Positions 15,226-23,589 of a stretch of DNA of 34,976 nucleotides are shown piece by piece. A program made the translations under genes and the position numbers. The stretch comes from Tychonema bourrellyi FEM_GT703 (GTDB taxonomy: Bacteria > Cyanobacteriota > Cyanobacteriia > Cyanobacteriales > Microcoleaceae), in NCBI RefSeq assembly GCF_002412335.2, contig NZ_NXIB02000044.1, positions 9,496 through 44,471 of the forward strand, read 5' to 3'. Position 1 is the first letter of the stretch; every line of letters begins with the position of its first letter. The notes beneath the pieces were generated by a model. The model was not told the origin of the DNA, did not search any database, and saw only the letters and a list, made by a program, of their open reading frames with translations.

Positions 15226-15768
15226 ATGCTATCTTTAAACATCAAAGTTTTAACAACAACATTTCCCTTGGGAGTTTTATCATTATTTCTCAGCAGTTAC
15301 GCTGCAAGCACAAACCCTTCTCAACCACCTTATAATTTGTTAAATTTTAACAGTATTGAGACAAATACCTCACCTATAAAACCAAAACAAAATTTACTTG
15401 TAGCTGATATTAATAGTGAAAAAATATCAATAAAATCAATTGTATTATTACAAATTAAAGCGTTGAACGAAGAAAATATAGAAGCTTATATGTCTACGAT
15501 AGACCCAGGATATCGTGGGTTTGAAGTCACAAAAAATATACAACTACAAATTTTTTCGCAATACGATCTAAAATATGTAATAAACCAATTTGATGTGATT
15601 AGCTTGTCAAGCAATACAGCCGTAATTAGAGTCGATCAAACCACAACAAAAATTCGAGGTCCGCAGTTCCGAAATAATAGATTGGTGTTAATACACAACT
15701 TGAACAAATCTAATGGACAATGGAAAATGTTTAGTTCTGAGGTTCAGAAAATTGAGTATTTAAACTAG
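15226..15768 (+). CDS. Hypothetical secreted protein with NTF2-like (SnoaL-type) domain
   Basis: From the ATG at 15226 the protein has 180 residues. An earlier TTG at 15166 would add a poorly supported 20 residues. The N-terminus (MLSLNIKVLTTTFPLGVLSLFLSSYAAS) is a signal peptide. After a low-complexity linker the region from SIKSIVLLQIKALNEENIEAYMSTIDPGY to the end has the helix-then-curved-sheet pattern of NTF2-like domains, which often bind small molecules or act as inhibitors. The DNA is more AT-rich than its neighbours, which may indicate a relaxed or transferred gene. I do not recognise a specific family, so the domain call is tentative. Confidence 0.6.
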   Translation: MLSLNIKVLTTTFPLGVLSLFLSSYAASTNPSQPPYNLLNFNSIETNTSPIKPKQNLLVADINSEKISIKSIVLLQIKALNEENIEAYMSTIDPGYRGFEVTKNIQLQIFSQYDLKYVINQFDVISLSSNTAVIRVDQTTTKIRGPQFRNNRLVLIHNLNKSNGQWKMFSSEVQKIEYLN

Positions 15769-16188
15769 ACAACTAAAACTTACGCACTATCAGCGTAAAC
15801 TGCCATTCCGCGATCGGGTATGTCGAATCCACCGAATATTTTTATTCTCAACTCGGAGATGCGATCGATCGACACTTTAACCATTGTGATTTGTTATTTG
15901 CTACCAATAACTACTGACTAATGACTACTGACTCACTGAATAGGCAAATATACTCAATATGGATGATTGTCACATTCTTAACAGATCAAATGTAACTTAG
16001 AACACAATTTCCTACCTCAAATTTGCCAACCCTCAGTTAAGTCTCTTCCTAGCCCAGCCACCCACCCAAAAAATCTTTCTAAAATTACTCTTAATTTAAG
16101 TTGTCAATTCTCTCCAAATCACTCAAAATTAAAATAAGAAATAAAATGTAATATTAAATTTAATTCTCACAGAAGAATTAACTCCTAT
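15769..16188. other. Gap with one short heptamer array
   Basis: 420 bp, AT-rich towards the ClC gene. It contains four 7-bp units at 15910-15937 (ACTACTG, ACTAATG, ACTACTG, ACTCACT). A stretch at about 15818-15906 reads as a plausible peptide (VESTEYFYSQLGDAIDRHF) but could not be assigned to a family. No RNA gene was recognised. Confidence 0.5.
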
Positions 16189-17772
16189 ATGAGAGCAATC
16201 CATCCTGTAGATTTACTGCCACCCGGCAAAACCGCAAAAATTCCCCATGCTTCCCTGCTGAGCCCAGTATTCAACCGCTTACACCCCAGCCCAGAAACCC
16301 TCCTGCTCATTCTCTCCCTAGTCATCGGGGGAGTCACGGGCGCAGGCGTCGTCACTTTTCACTATCTGATCCATTTGATCCACGCCCTGATGCTGGAAGA
16401 CTTCATGGGGGTAATTTCCTCTTCGGGCTCGTGGACACTAGCCTGTATTCCCACCCTTGGCGGAGTCGTAATCGGCTTAATGCGCTGGCGGTTTCGGGAT
16501 TTTGGGCCCAATATGTCTTCGCTGATTGCAGCCACTCGCGGCTTACAAGAACTTTCACCACTCAAACCCATCACTAAAATGGTGGCGGCCTCAGTTTCCC
16601 TTGGCACCGGCGCTTCCCTTGGCCCAGAAGCCCCTAGCGTGGAAATTGGCGCTAATTTTGGAATGCTGTTGGCTCAAGTTTTGCAACTTTCCCCAGAACG
16701 GCAGCGCTTGCTGCTGGGGGCGGGAGCCGCCGCCGGTTTATCTGCGGGCTTCAATGCTCCCATCGCCGGAGTATTCTTTGCCTTAGAAGTTGTGCTTGGT
16801 AGCACTTTTGCCACCTCCTCAGTCAGTGTTGTTTTGCTAGCAGCCGTAGTTTCGGCACTTGTAGCTCAAATTTGTTTAGGATCTCAACCGGCTTTTGCTG
16901 TGCCAGTCTACGATGTGCGTAGTCCCTTGGAATTGCCTTTTTACATGGGATTGGGGCTTTTGGCTAGCATAGTTTCCCTAGTTTACACTGAGGCAATTCA
17001 ATTGGCAGAGCGGTGTTTTCAAGGGAAAGTCCCAGGATTTGGTTGGTTGGGACAATTGCCGCGACCGATTCACCCCATCATCGGTGGTGCTTGCGTCGGT
17101 TTAGTCGCTTTGGTACTACCTCAAGTTTTGGGGGTTGGCTATGAAACAGTTCAAGCCATGCTTCAAGATGTTGAGTTTTCTTTGCCTTTGCTGCTGGAGT
17201 TGTTATTCGTGAAACTGGCGGTGACAGCAATTAGTCTCGGTAGCGGTTTGGTGGGTGGCATTTTTGCTCCGGCGATGTTTTTGGGTGCTTCCCTGGGTTC
17301 GGCTTATGGCATCTTTTTGACTATGGTGCCGGCTTTGGGGGATCATGTTGCTGGCCCTCCAGCCTATGCAATGGTGGGAATGGCTGCTGTGCTTGCCGGT
17401 AGTGCTAGGGCACCGCTGACAGCAATTCTGTTGATGTTTGAATTGACTAGAGATTACCGGATTGTTTTGCCTTTGATGGCGGCAGTCGGATTGAGTGTTT
17501 GGCTGGTGGAGTGCGTCAATCGTCGATCGCAGGCTCACAGCCTCAACCTTCAGCAAATGGGCGTAGATGTGGCTGTCAATGAGCCGCTCAAAGCCAGGGA
17601 ACAATTGCAGGATTGGGAAGATGCTCTGGGCGATCGCATTGTCACAGAGTTAATTTCTTGTCAACTTCCTATTGATGAGGAACAGGATGGTGATGAGCCT
17701 GTGTTGGCGATGGCTAATGCACATTTGCCGGAAAATGTCAAACCACTATCTGAAACAAAATCAGCAGTTTGA
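16189..17772 (+). CDS. ClC family chloride channel / H+-Cl- exchange transporter
   Basis: Inner-membrane anion channel or exchanger of 527 residues. The filter-region motif LGPEAPSVEIGA carries E147, which matches the gating glutamate (E148 in the E. coli protein), although the flanking GREGP has become GPEAP. GAAAGLSAGFNAPIAGVFFALE and GSGLVGGIFAPAMFLGASLG are standard ClC blocks. The usual GSGIP serine motif near residue 107 is not obvious. The protein has a short hydrophilic tail and no pair of CBS domains. The role is chloride or other anion balance, pH or osmotic homeostasis. The Rpn-family gene follows within 45 bp, but the two functions look unrelated. Confidence 0.92.
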   Translation: MRAIHPVDLLPPGKTAKIPHASLLSPVFNRLHPSPETLLLILSLVIGGVTGAGVVTFHYLIHLIHALMLEDFMGVISSSGSWTLACIPTLGGVVIGLMRWRFRDFGPNMSSLIAATRGLQELSPLKPITKMVAASVSLGTGASLGPEAPSVEIGANFGMLLAQVLQLSPERQRLLLGAGAAAGLSAGFNAPIAGVFFALEVVLGSTFATSSVSVVLLAAVVSALVAQICLGSQPAFAVPVYDVRSPLELPFYMGLGLLASIVSLVYTEAIQLAERCFQGKVPGFGWLGQLPRPIHPIIGGACVGLVALVLPQVLGVGYETVQAMLQDVEFSLPLLLELLFVKLAVTAISLGSGLVGGIFAPAMFLGASLGSAYGIFLTMVPALGDHVAGPPAYAMVGMAAVLAGSARAPLTAILLMFELTRDYRIVLPLMAAVGLSVWLVECVNRRSQAHSLNLQQMGVDVAVNEPLKAREQLQDWEDALGDRIVTELISCQLPIDEEQDGDEPVLAMANAHLPENVKPLSETKSAV

Positions 17773-17816
17773 CTGAGATAAAATACTAATGTTACCTCTA
17801 CCACCTAATTCAAACT

Positions 17817-18869
17817 ATGATATTTATCAACCCAAAAACCGATTACGCCTTCAAAAAAATCTTCGGTTCCTCCGAAAGCAAAGACATTCTGATTAGTTTT
17901 CTCAACGCCTTGATTTATGAAGGCAGTTCCACTATCAAAGACTTAGAAATTATCAACCCGAATTTACCACCAAAAATTGAAGGATTAAAAGATAGTTATC
18001 TGGATGTGAAAGCCCAACTCAAGGATGGTACTTTAGTGATCATTGAAATGCAAGTGATTAACGTCCAGTCTTTTGGTAAGCGGGTTTTTTACAATGCAGC
18101 TAAGACTTATGCTTTCCAATTACAAGCAGCCCAAGGTTATCGACTGTTAAAACCAGTGATTGCTTTGACAATTACTGATTTTGAGATGTTTCCTGAGAGT
18201 GAAGATTTTAGTTCTAGATTTGTGTTCAAAGAAGTAAATAAAAACTTTACTTATCCTGAAAATGATCTGGATTTAGTGTTTGTAGAGTTGCCGAAATTCA
18301 CCAAGGAACTGGAGGAACTTGAAACCCTCGCAGATAAATGGATTTATTTCATGAAAAATGCCAGAAGTCTGACATCAGTCCCAGAAACAATGGATAGCGT
18401 ACCGGAAATACATCAAGCTTTTGATATTGCGAATCAAGTCAAGTTAACCCGCGAGGAAGTGGAAGATTTAGACAGAATAGAACAGTTTATTCATGACCAA
18501 CAGGGAGCAATTATTAAGGCGGTTCAGGAAGGCATAGAACAAGGCATAGAACGAGGTATAGAACGAGGCATAGAACAAGGTATAGAACGAGGCATAGAAC
18601 AAGGCATAGAACAAGGCATAGAACAAGGCATAGAACGAGGCATAGAACAAGGCATAGAACGAGGCATAGAACAGGGTATAGAACAGGGCATAGAACAGGG
18701 CATAGAACAGGGCATAGAACAGGGCATAGAACAAGGCATAGAACGAGGAAAACGAGAAGAAAAGTTGGCGATCGCCCGACAATTACTTTCACAGCTAGAT
18801 AATGCCACGATCGCCCAAGTTACCGGGCTTAGCGTTGAGGATGTGCAGAGTTTGCGGGGCGATTCATAG
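17817..18869 (+). CDS. Rpn family recombination-promoting nuclease / putative transposase
   Basis: A 350-residue member of the PD-(D/E)XK 'transposase_31'/Rpn family. The N-terminal FINPKTDYAFKKIFGS block is the family signature. The putative active site is D63 (YLDVKAQ) and E77-x-Q79 (VIIEMQV). Residues 239-310 are an uninterrupted run of 18 GIE(Q/R) units encoded by a 12-bp tandem repeat. A short KLAIARQLLSQLDNATIAQVTGLSVEDVQSLRG tail, a small helix-turn-helix-like motif, closes the protein. Rpn proteins of E. coli are DNA endonucleases that stimulate RecA-independent recombination; repeat-length variation in such tails has been reported in this group. The repeat is so regular that all reverse frames are open too; those are artefacts. 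Confidence 0.9.
   Translation: MIFINPKTDYAFKKIFGSSESKDILISFLNALIYEGSSTIKDLEIINPNLPPKIEGLKDSYLDVKAQLKDGTLVIIEMQVINVQSFGKRVFYNAAKTYAFQLQAAQGYRLLKPVIALTITDFEMFPESEDFSSRFVFKEVNKNFTYPENDLDLVFVELPKFTKELEELETLADKWIYFMKNARSLTSVPETMDSVPEIHQAFDIANQVKLTREEVEDLDRIEQFIHDQQGAIIKAVQEGIEQGIERGIERGIEQGIERGIEQGIEQGIEQGIERGIEQGIERGIEQGIEQGIEQGIEQGIEQGIEQGIERGKREEKLAIARQLLSQLDNATIAQVTGLSVEDVQSLRGDS
18531..18746. repeat. 12-bp tandem repeat (GGCATAGAACAA), 18 units, coding
   Basis: Eighteen exact-length units of GGCATAGAACAA or GGCATAGAACGA/CAG occupy 216 bp inside the Rpn-family gene. Each unit is four codons (G-I-E-Q or G-I-E-R), so slippage would change protein length without a frameshift. Confidence 0.95.
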
Positions 18870-18908
18870 TTTAGCAACCGCCAAGGCGATTAGGCTATTT
18901 CGGTAACA

Positions 18909-18985
18909 GAGCCCTTCGACTACGCTCAGGATAAACTCCGTCGAAGTGGACATTTCGACCCTTCGACTACGCTCAGGGCGACGCT
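18909..18985. repeat. CCCTTCGACTACGCTCAGG dispersed repeat, two units
   Basis: Two copies of CCCTTCGACTACGCTCAGG (about 18912-18930 and 18960-18978) with GTCGAAG reversed copies between them, making hairpins. A diverged copy of the same repeat in reverse orientation is inside the lepB coding region at 33503-33542. Confidence 0.8.
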
Positions 18986-19092
18986 CCGCTCAATGACCAA
19001 AGCGGCTTGGCGACTGCTATAACAGTGGCGCTACCCTCAAATTTGGGCTAAAATAATCAAAAACTATTCACAACCAGCCCAGAGGCGCTTAG

Positions 19093-19572
19093 GTGACTTC
19101 TAACGAGGCAACTGCACAAAACCAAAGTCAGAAAATGCCAGGAAAAGCCCCCTTGGGTTCTAGTTATTACGGCTTGTTAGGGCTGCATCCTTCCGCATCG
19201 CCGATCGCAATTAGGCGATCGTACCGGGAATTGAGCAAACTCTACCATCCCGATACCACCGACTTGCCCCAGTCAGTCGCTACCGCCAAATTTCAGCAGC
19301 TTAACAACGCCTACGCTACCCTCAGCAACCCAGAACGTCGTCTCGCCTACGACCTCAAAATCGGCTATTCTCGCATGAACGTGATTCAGCAGCCCCCTGG
19401 CTTCGATACTCCCGTTTCCCAATCGCGGGCAAAAAATTTCAACTCGGCTTACCTCGATCCCACGGATAGGCCGCTTTCTCCCGGAGAAATATTCGCCCTG
19501 TTTATCCTGGGCGCTACTTTAATCGGATGTTTGATGCTGGCGATCGCGATCGGCTTGATTCGTGGTAATTGA
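19093..19572 (+). CDS. J-domain (DnaJ-like) membrane-anchored protein
   Basis: A 159-residue protein from a GTG start. Residues of about 24-88 form a J domain with the essential H52-P53-D54 tripeptide (LYHPDTTDLP) and the closing ATLSNPERRLAYD. A C-terminal hydrophobic segment (IFALFILGATLIGCLMLAIA) anchors it in a membrane, with the J domain presumably cytosolic. It lacks the Gly/Phe and zinc-finger regions of DnaJ, so it is a type III J protein that would recruit an Hsp70 (DnaK) to a membrane site. It is followed by a heptamer array and a DUF3143 gene on the same strand, an order I believe is common in cyanobacteria (recalled, not checked). Confidence 0.9.
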   Translation: MTSNEATAQNQSQKMPGKAPLGSSYYGLLGLHPSASPIAIRRSYRELSKLYHPDTTDLPQSVATAKFQQLNNAYATLSNPERRLAYDLKIGYSRMNVIQQPPGFDTPVSQSRAKNFNSAYLDPTDRPLSPGEIFALFILGATLIGCLMLAIAIGLIRGN

Positions 19573-19608
19573 CAACTAAAAGTTCTAAATTAAAAATTAA
19601 CCACAGTC

Positions 19609-19682
19609 TTCCCCATTCCCAATTCCCCATTCCCAATTCCCCATTCCCAATTCCCCATTCCCCATTCCCAATTCCCCATTCC
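19609..19682. repeat. Heptamer array TTCCCCA/TTCCCAA before the DUF3143 gene
   Basis: About ten 7-bp units alternating TTCCCCA and TTCCCAA fill the gap between the J-domain and DUF3143 genes and end two bases before the ATG of the latter. Confidence 0.9.
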
Positions 19683-19684
19683 TT

Positions 19685-19957
19685 ATGACTCTTCCCTCCG
19701 CTGACACCCCTTTATACAACCATCCACTCCCAGAAATCGAGAAGTGGCTAAAAAGCCGTGGCTGCGAGCAAAACCGGCGGGAACTCCACTGCTGGAACAT
19801 CGATCGACCTGCATGGAAAGCAGAACTCGCCCTCGAAATTGACCAACTCACCATTCGCTACATTAATGCTGGAAACGACGGCCAAGACATTGAGCGCTTC
19901 TTCAAATACTCGCTCTCGCGTCAGGATATCGAAGCAGCAGTTTTCTCCGGGCCATGA
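19685..19957 (+). CDS. DUF3143 family protein
   Basis: A 90-residue cytosolic protein with the family pattern: DTPLYNHPLPEIEKWL at the N-terminus, a central CWNIDRPAWKAELALEIDQLTIRYI, and the closing RFFKYSLSRQDIEAAVFSGP. DUF3143 is essentially a cyanobacterial and plastid-lineage family without an assigned function. The gene follows the J-domain gene, suggesting a joint chaperone-related role, which is inference. The ATG lies two bases after a 7-bp-unit array, so there is no normal ribosome-binding sequence directly upstream. Confidence 0.88.
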   Translation: MTLPSADTPLYNHPLPEIEKWLKSRGCEQNRRELHCWNIDRPAWKAELALEIDQLTIRYINAGNDGQDIERFFKYSLSRQDIEAAVFSGP

Positions 19958-20044
19958 TTTGATTTTAGATTGGCGATTTTAGATTGGGAAATACAGACAA
20001 AAAGGTGCATTTATTTTGTACATTCACCTTTCCCATAATGCTTG

Positions 20045-20069
20045 TGGAACAGGCATCTTGCCTGTTCAA
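20045..20069. repeat. GAACAGGCA-TCT-TGCCTGTTC dispersed palindrome, copy 1
   Basis: Perfect 9-bp stem with a 3-base loop (GAACAGGCA / TGCCTGTTC). The same 25 bp in reverse orientation occurs at 23500-23524. Both lie between genes, one 3' of uppS and one 5' of lysA, so they bracket the uppS-cdaA-lysA cluster as inverted copies. Confidence 0.85.
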
Positions 20070-20100
20070 AACTGGATTTTTGGGAGATCAGTAATCAATC

Positions 20101-20135
20101 AATCTAAAATCCCAAATCTAAAATCTAAAATCGTC
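20101..20135. repeat. Heptamer array AATCTAA ending at the uppS stop codon
   Basis: Five 7-bp units (AATCTAA, AATCCCA, AATCTAA, AATCTAA, AATCGTC) run into the uppS stop codon. Same family as the array at 23554-23588. Confidence 0.75.
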
Positions 20136-20880
20136 AGACTTTACCAAATCGGCGGCTGCGTTTCTGATAAGTAGACAAAGCGCGGTGAAACTCCGATCGG
20201 TCAAAATCCGGCCATAGCGTCTCAGTAATATAAATTTCCGAATAAGCCATTTGCCACAACAGAAAATTGCTTAACCTCATTTCCCCACTTGTCCGAATCA
20301 ACAAATCTGGGTCACAAACATCAGCAGTATACAAATAGCGTTTAAATAAAGTCTCATCAATCTCAGAAGGCTGCAACTTGCCCTCCTGAACCTGAGTGGC
20401 GATCGCCCGACAGGCCTGTACAATCTCCTGACGACCCCCATAATTCGTCGCCACCGTCAGCCGAATCCCCCGGTTATGCTGAGTTGCGGACACAGAACGT
20501 TCAATTTCCGCCTGCAAAGACTTCGGTAAAGCCTGCAAATTCCCCACAAACTGAATTTGCACATCCTCTGCCACCATCTCCCGCAATTCTTCCCGCAATT
20601 TTCCCTCGAATAGACTCATCAAAAAATCCACCTCGCCCTCCGGTCGGCCCCAATTCTCCGTCGAAAAAGCATAAACTGTTAAAGCTGGAATACCCCAATC
20701 TTTGCAGCATCTGAGCAGTTCCTTCAGAACGCTTGCCCCTCGGCGGTGGCCCATAATCCTGGGCAACCCCTTATCTCTCGCCCAGCGGCCGTTCCCGTCC
20801 ATAATCACCGCTACGTGCCGAGGTAGCCGTTCTTGTTCGAGATCAGCAGGCAACTTTTCCAAGCAAATTCCTTGAGTCAT
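20134..20880 (-). CDS. uppS: Isoprenyl (undecaprenyl) diphosphate synthase
   Basis: cis-Prenyltransferase that condenses isopentenyl diphosphate units to make the C55 lipid carrier precursor for peptidoglycan and other glycans. The start at 20880 gives 248 residues, the usual length; it overlaps the cdaA stop codon as ATGA, strongly favouring this start over the in-frame ATG at 20937. Catalytic D28 lies in [12 protein letters not shown], followed by HRRGA (45-49), AFSTENW (71-77) and the C-terminal [24 protein letters not shown] block. Translation is expected to be coupled to cdaA. It is the last gene of the lysA-cdaA-uppS set. Confidence 0.95.
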   Translation of the reverse strand: MTQGICLEKLPADLEQERLPRHVAVIMDGNGRWARDKGLPRIMGHRRGASVLKELLRCCKDWGIPALTVYAFSTENWGRPEGEVDFLMSLFEGKLREELREMVAEDVQIQFVGNLQALPKSLQAEIERSVSATQHNRGIRLTVATNYGGRQEIVQACRAIATQVQEGKLQPSEIDETLFKRYLYTADVCDPDLLIRTSGEMRLSNFLLWQMAYSEIYITETLWPDFDRSEFHRALSTYQKRSRRFGKV

Positions 20881-21797
20881 GGTTTCTCCCGATTGGCCGA
20901 CGACGGACGACGCAGTATCCGCTTTAATAGTGTCCATACCTTCAATCCTATCTGCCGTCCGAAATTACCGATAGGAATTGGGGCGACGGCTCTTTCTCCC
21001 TCCGACGGAAACAACTTTGCTTCCAGCAACTCTTTCAATTTTGTGCTAGTCAAAGGACGATTTAGAGTTCCCATAAAAGCTAAAGAAATAGAACCCGTTT
21101 CCTCTGACACCACCACGCACACGCAAGCTTGCACCCGTTCCGTGATTCCCATCGCCGCCCGGTGGCGGGTTCCCAACTGCCGCGACGCGGTGCGATCGGA
21201 CAAAGGCAAAATCACCCCCGCCGACACGATCCGCGAAGCTCGAATCAAAACAGCCCCGTCATGGAGCAAAGTTTGTGGTTGAAAAATCGTCTGCAACAAT
21301 TCCTTAGAAACTTCAGCATTCAACTTCACTCCCGGAACTGAAAAATCCCGATCGTCGATCGGAGAATCTGTTTCTATAATTAGTAAAGCGCCCGTGCGGT
21401 TCTGCGAAAGTTCTTTTACTGCGTCCACAATTTCATCTATTACGCTATCCGGTGCGGGAGTTGGTCGGCGATCGCGTCCAAACAATTGAACAATTTCCCC
21501 CCGACCCAATTGTTCCAGAAATCGGCGAAATTCCGACTGTAATATTACCGCCATTGCTACAGCCGAACCAGTCACCAAACTATTGAGGGCGACGTGCAAT
21601 AGTCTCAATCCAGCCCAATTGCTCACCGCCGCCGCCAGCATTAAAATAATAAATCCCCGTACCATCCACAGCGTCCGGCGCTCCCCCACAATGACGAGTA
21701 CCAAATACGCAAGGGCAAATACCAGTCCAATATCGATCGCCTGAATCAATAAGGACTGAATGAGGCCAAAGTCATAGCCAGATTGTTGATTGTTCAT
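20877..21797 (-). CDS. cdaA: Diadenylate cyclase CdaA (c-di-AMP synthase)
   Basis: Makes the second messenger cyclic di-AMP from two ATP. The 306-residue protein has three N-terminal hydrophobic segments (about 12-37, 46-62, 68-86) and a DisA_N catalytic domain with the two signature motifs D180-G-A (LLHDGAVLI) and R211-H-R ([12 protein letters not shown]). It is membrane-anchored with a cytosolic cyclase. In Firmicutes cdaA lies with cdaR and glmM; here it is flanked by lysA and uppS, still cell-wall related. The start codon lies inside a perfect 13-nt inverted repeat (21791-21803 with 21852-21864), which could fold the leader. No CdaR-like gene is nearby. c-di-AMP commonly governs potassium and osmotic balance. 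Confidence 0.95.
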   Translation of the reverse strand: MNNQQSGYDFGLIQSLLIQAIDIGLVFALAYLVLVIVGERRTLWMVRGFIILMLAAAVSNWAGLRLLHVALNSLVTGSAVAMAVILQSEFRRFLEQLGRGEIVQLFGRDRRPTPAPDSVIDEIVDAVKELSQNRTGALLIIETDSPIDDRDFSVPGVKLNAEVSKELLQTIFQPQTLLHDGAVLIRASRIVSAGVILPLSDRTASRQLGTRHRAAMGITERVQACVCVVVSEETGSISLAFMGTLNRPLTSTKLKELLEAKLFPSEGERAVAPIPIGNFGRQIGLKVWTLLKRILRRPSSANREKP

Positions 21798-21864
21798 GGT
21801 TCATCGAACCCTACCGCCTGTGAACCGCGAACTATGATGCACTCGAACCCGTGAACCATGAACA
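21791..21864 (-). promoter_or_regulatory. Inverted repeat enclosing the cdaA start codon
   Basis: Perfect 13-nt arms: TGTTCATGGTTCA (21791-21803, plus strand) and TGAACCATGAACA (21852-21864). On the cdaA transcript the second arm met contains the AUG, so a long hairpin with a 48-nt loop could hide the start codon. Further GTTC/GAAC motifs lie in the loop. It could equally be a dispersed repeat without regulatory effect. Confidence 0.45.
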
Positions 21865-21954
21865 GTTATTATTCCAATCGCGTGACTAAACCAGCCAAAA
21901 GTAAAAATTTGAAAGACAATCATCAAGAATTCCCAATAAATTATCTTTCTTTTT

Positions 21955-21982
21955 GCTTTTTGCTTTTTGCTTTTTGCTTTTA
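21955..21982. repeat. Heptamer array GCTTTTT at the lysA stop codon
   Basis: Four 7-bp units of GCTTTTT/GCTTTTA end exactly at the lysA stop codon. Read on the minus strand it is AAAAAGC repeated, not a terminator T run. Confidence 0.75.
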
Positions 21983-23398
21983 CTTTTGAACACTGAGTCT
22001 TTCAGGAAGACGATCGAACCTTAGCAAATCCTCGTCTGTTTCCCGCTGTACGATCGTATTAACTTCACCATTTCTCACCAAAACCGCCGCCGGTCTGGGA
22101 ACTCGGTTGTAGTTAGAAGCCATGCTATAATTGTATGCCCCTGTAGCCGTAACCACGAGAATATCTCCCGCCTGACACTCTGGCAACTTAGCATCTTTAA
22201 TCAGAATATCGCCTGATTCGCAATGTTTACCAGCAACTGTGACTGTTTCCGTTAAGGGAGCAGACATTTTGTTGGCTGCGAGAACTCGATAAACTGATTG
22301 GTAGGTAATTGGACGGGGATTGTCGGACATACCGCCATCCACTGATAAATACGTCCGAATTCCCGGAATAACTTTTTGAGAGCCAATGGTGTAAGCTGTG
22401 ACGCAGGCTGTGCCCACGAGCGATCGACCCGGTTCGCAAAGCAATTTCGGTAATGGCAAATTCTGCTTGTTGCAAGCTGCTACCATTGCGTCGCAGACTG
22501 TCTTAGCCCAATCATCTATGCTGTAAGGATCATCCGCTTCAGTATAGCGAATACCTAACCCACCACCAATATTAATTTCTGTCGGCGTCAATCCGTGGCG
22601 AATTGCTTCTGTGAAAGCCTCAACGATCACATCTGCTAAATCGTGATGGGGTTGCAGTTCAAAAATCTGAGATCCAATATGAGCGTGCACTCCCACGCAA
22701 GATAACGACGGCTGCTGGCTCAGGAAACTAAAAACCTGCTTGAGGGAGTTGGGATCGAAACCAAATTTACTGTCGATTTGACCAGTTTTAATGTAGTCGT
22801 GAGTGTGACACTCAATTCCAGGTGTAAACCGCACCATCACCCGTGTCGGTGTACCTTTCGGGTTGCTAATACCCAATTTTCCAAACTCTGCTAGAGTCTC
22901 CAAATCGAGCCAATTGTCTGCGACGATCGCACAACCACTTTCAACAGCTAGCTGAATTTCCTCGCGGGACTTGTTATTCCCGTGAAAGTAGATTTTGTCT
23001 GGATTCACACCAGCTTGTAGTGCTGTCTTAATTTCTCCAGAGGATACCACATCTATGCCTAAGCCTTCGTTCGCTGCGATCGCGCAAACCGCCAAACAAC
23101 TCCAAGCTTTAGAAGCGTAGAGCACTTGAGAAGAACCCGGATAGTAACGTTTAAAAGCATCTCGATACTGGCTGCAAGCCGCCCGCAGCGTTTCTTCGTC
23201 TAAAATGTACAGGGGCGAGCCAAATTGCTCAACCAAAGCTGTCACCTCGCAGCCTCCTATTTCCAGCCGATCGCGACTGTTAACACTGGCTGTCAGTGGT
23301 AAAAGCTCTTGATTGGGCGATCGACTTTGCGGGGATTCTTTCGACTCAGACAAATACTGAAGTCCAGATTCCACCCCGATAGATTGAGTTAATACCAT
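21980..23398 (-). CDS. lysA: Diaminopimelate decarboxylase
   Basis: PLP-dependent enzyme that decarboxylates meso-diaminopimelate to L-lysine, the last step of lysine synthesis; it competes with peptidoglycan assembly for meso-DAP. The start at 23398 gives 472 residues; the open frame extends upstream into a dispersed palindrome and is not used. K97 in VLYASKAWSC binds PLP. Other landmarks are HGNNKSREEI, HAHIGSQIFE, EINIGGGLGIRY, LLCEPGRSLVGTA and the late GKHCESGDIL with ATGAYNYSMASNYNR. The family-typical Cys and Glu of the active site are retained. It is the first gene of the lysA-cdaA-uppS set, 182 bp before cdaA, and divergent from rimI. Confidence 0.95.
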   Translation of the reverse strand: MVLTQSIGVESGLQYLSESKESPQSRSPNQELLPLTASVNSRDRLEIGGCEVTALVEQFGSPLYILDEETLRAACSQYRDAFKRYYPGSSQVLYASKAWSCLAVCAIAANEGLGIDVVSSGEIKTALQAGVNPDKIYFHGNNKSREEIQLAVESGCAIVADNWLDLETLAEFGKLGISNPKGTPTRVMVRFTPGIECHTHDYIKTGQIDSKFGFDPNSLKQVFSFLSQQPSLSCVGVHAHIGSQIFELQPHHDLADVIVEAFTEAIRHGLTPTEINIGGGLGIRYTEADDPYSIDDWAKTVCDAMVAACNKQNLPLPKLLCEPGRSLVGTACVTAYTIGSQKVIPGIRTYLSVDGGMSDNPRPITYQSVYRVLAANKMSAPLTETVTVAGKHCESGDILIKDAKLPECQAGDILVVTATGAYNYSMASNYNRVPRPAAVLVRNGEVNTIVQRETDEDLLRFDRLPERLSVQK

Positions 23399-23499
23399 CG
23401 CGCCATAACTATCCTTACTGTCTTTCCCAGTGTACAATTGACCGCAAGCAATTGGGTCAGTTGCCTCAGATTCATTCCAAAAGCAGTCAAAAGCCTGTC

Positions 23500-23524
23500 T
23501 TGAACAGGCAAGATGCCTGTTCCA
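23500..23524. repeat. GAACAGGCA dispersed palindrome, copy 2
   Basis: Reverse-complement copy of the 25-bp palindrome at 20045-20069, located in the leader region between divergent lysA and rimI. Confidence 0.85.
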
Positions 23525-23553
23525 CAATAATTATGGAAGATGTCTAATTATCA

Positions 23554-23588
23554 AATCTAAAATCTAAAATCTAACATCTAAAATCATT
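23554..23588. repeat. Heptamer array AATCTAA before rimI
   Basis: Five 7-bp units (AATCTAA three times, CATCTAA, AATCATT) ending one base before the GTG start codon of rimI. Confidence 0.8.
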
Positions 23589-23589
23589 T

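Noticed and set aside
15818-15906. Peptide-like stretch containing VESTEYFYSQLGDAIDRHF
   Set aside because: Looks like a coding remnant but no start, family or upstream continuation could be identified.
18468-18877. Three long open frames on the minus strand opposite the Rpn-family gene
   Set aside because: They are produced by the 12-bp repeat, which lacks stops in the reverse frames; the peptides are pure low-complexity repeats.
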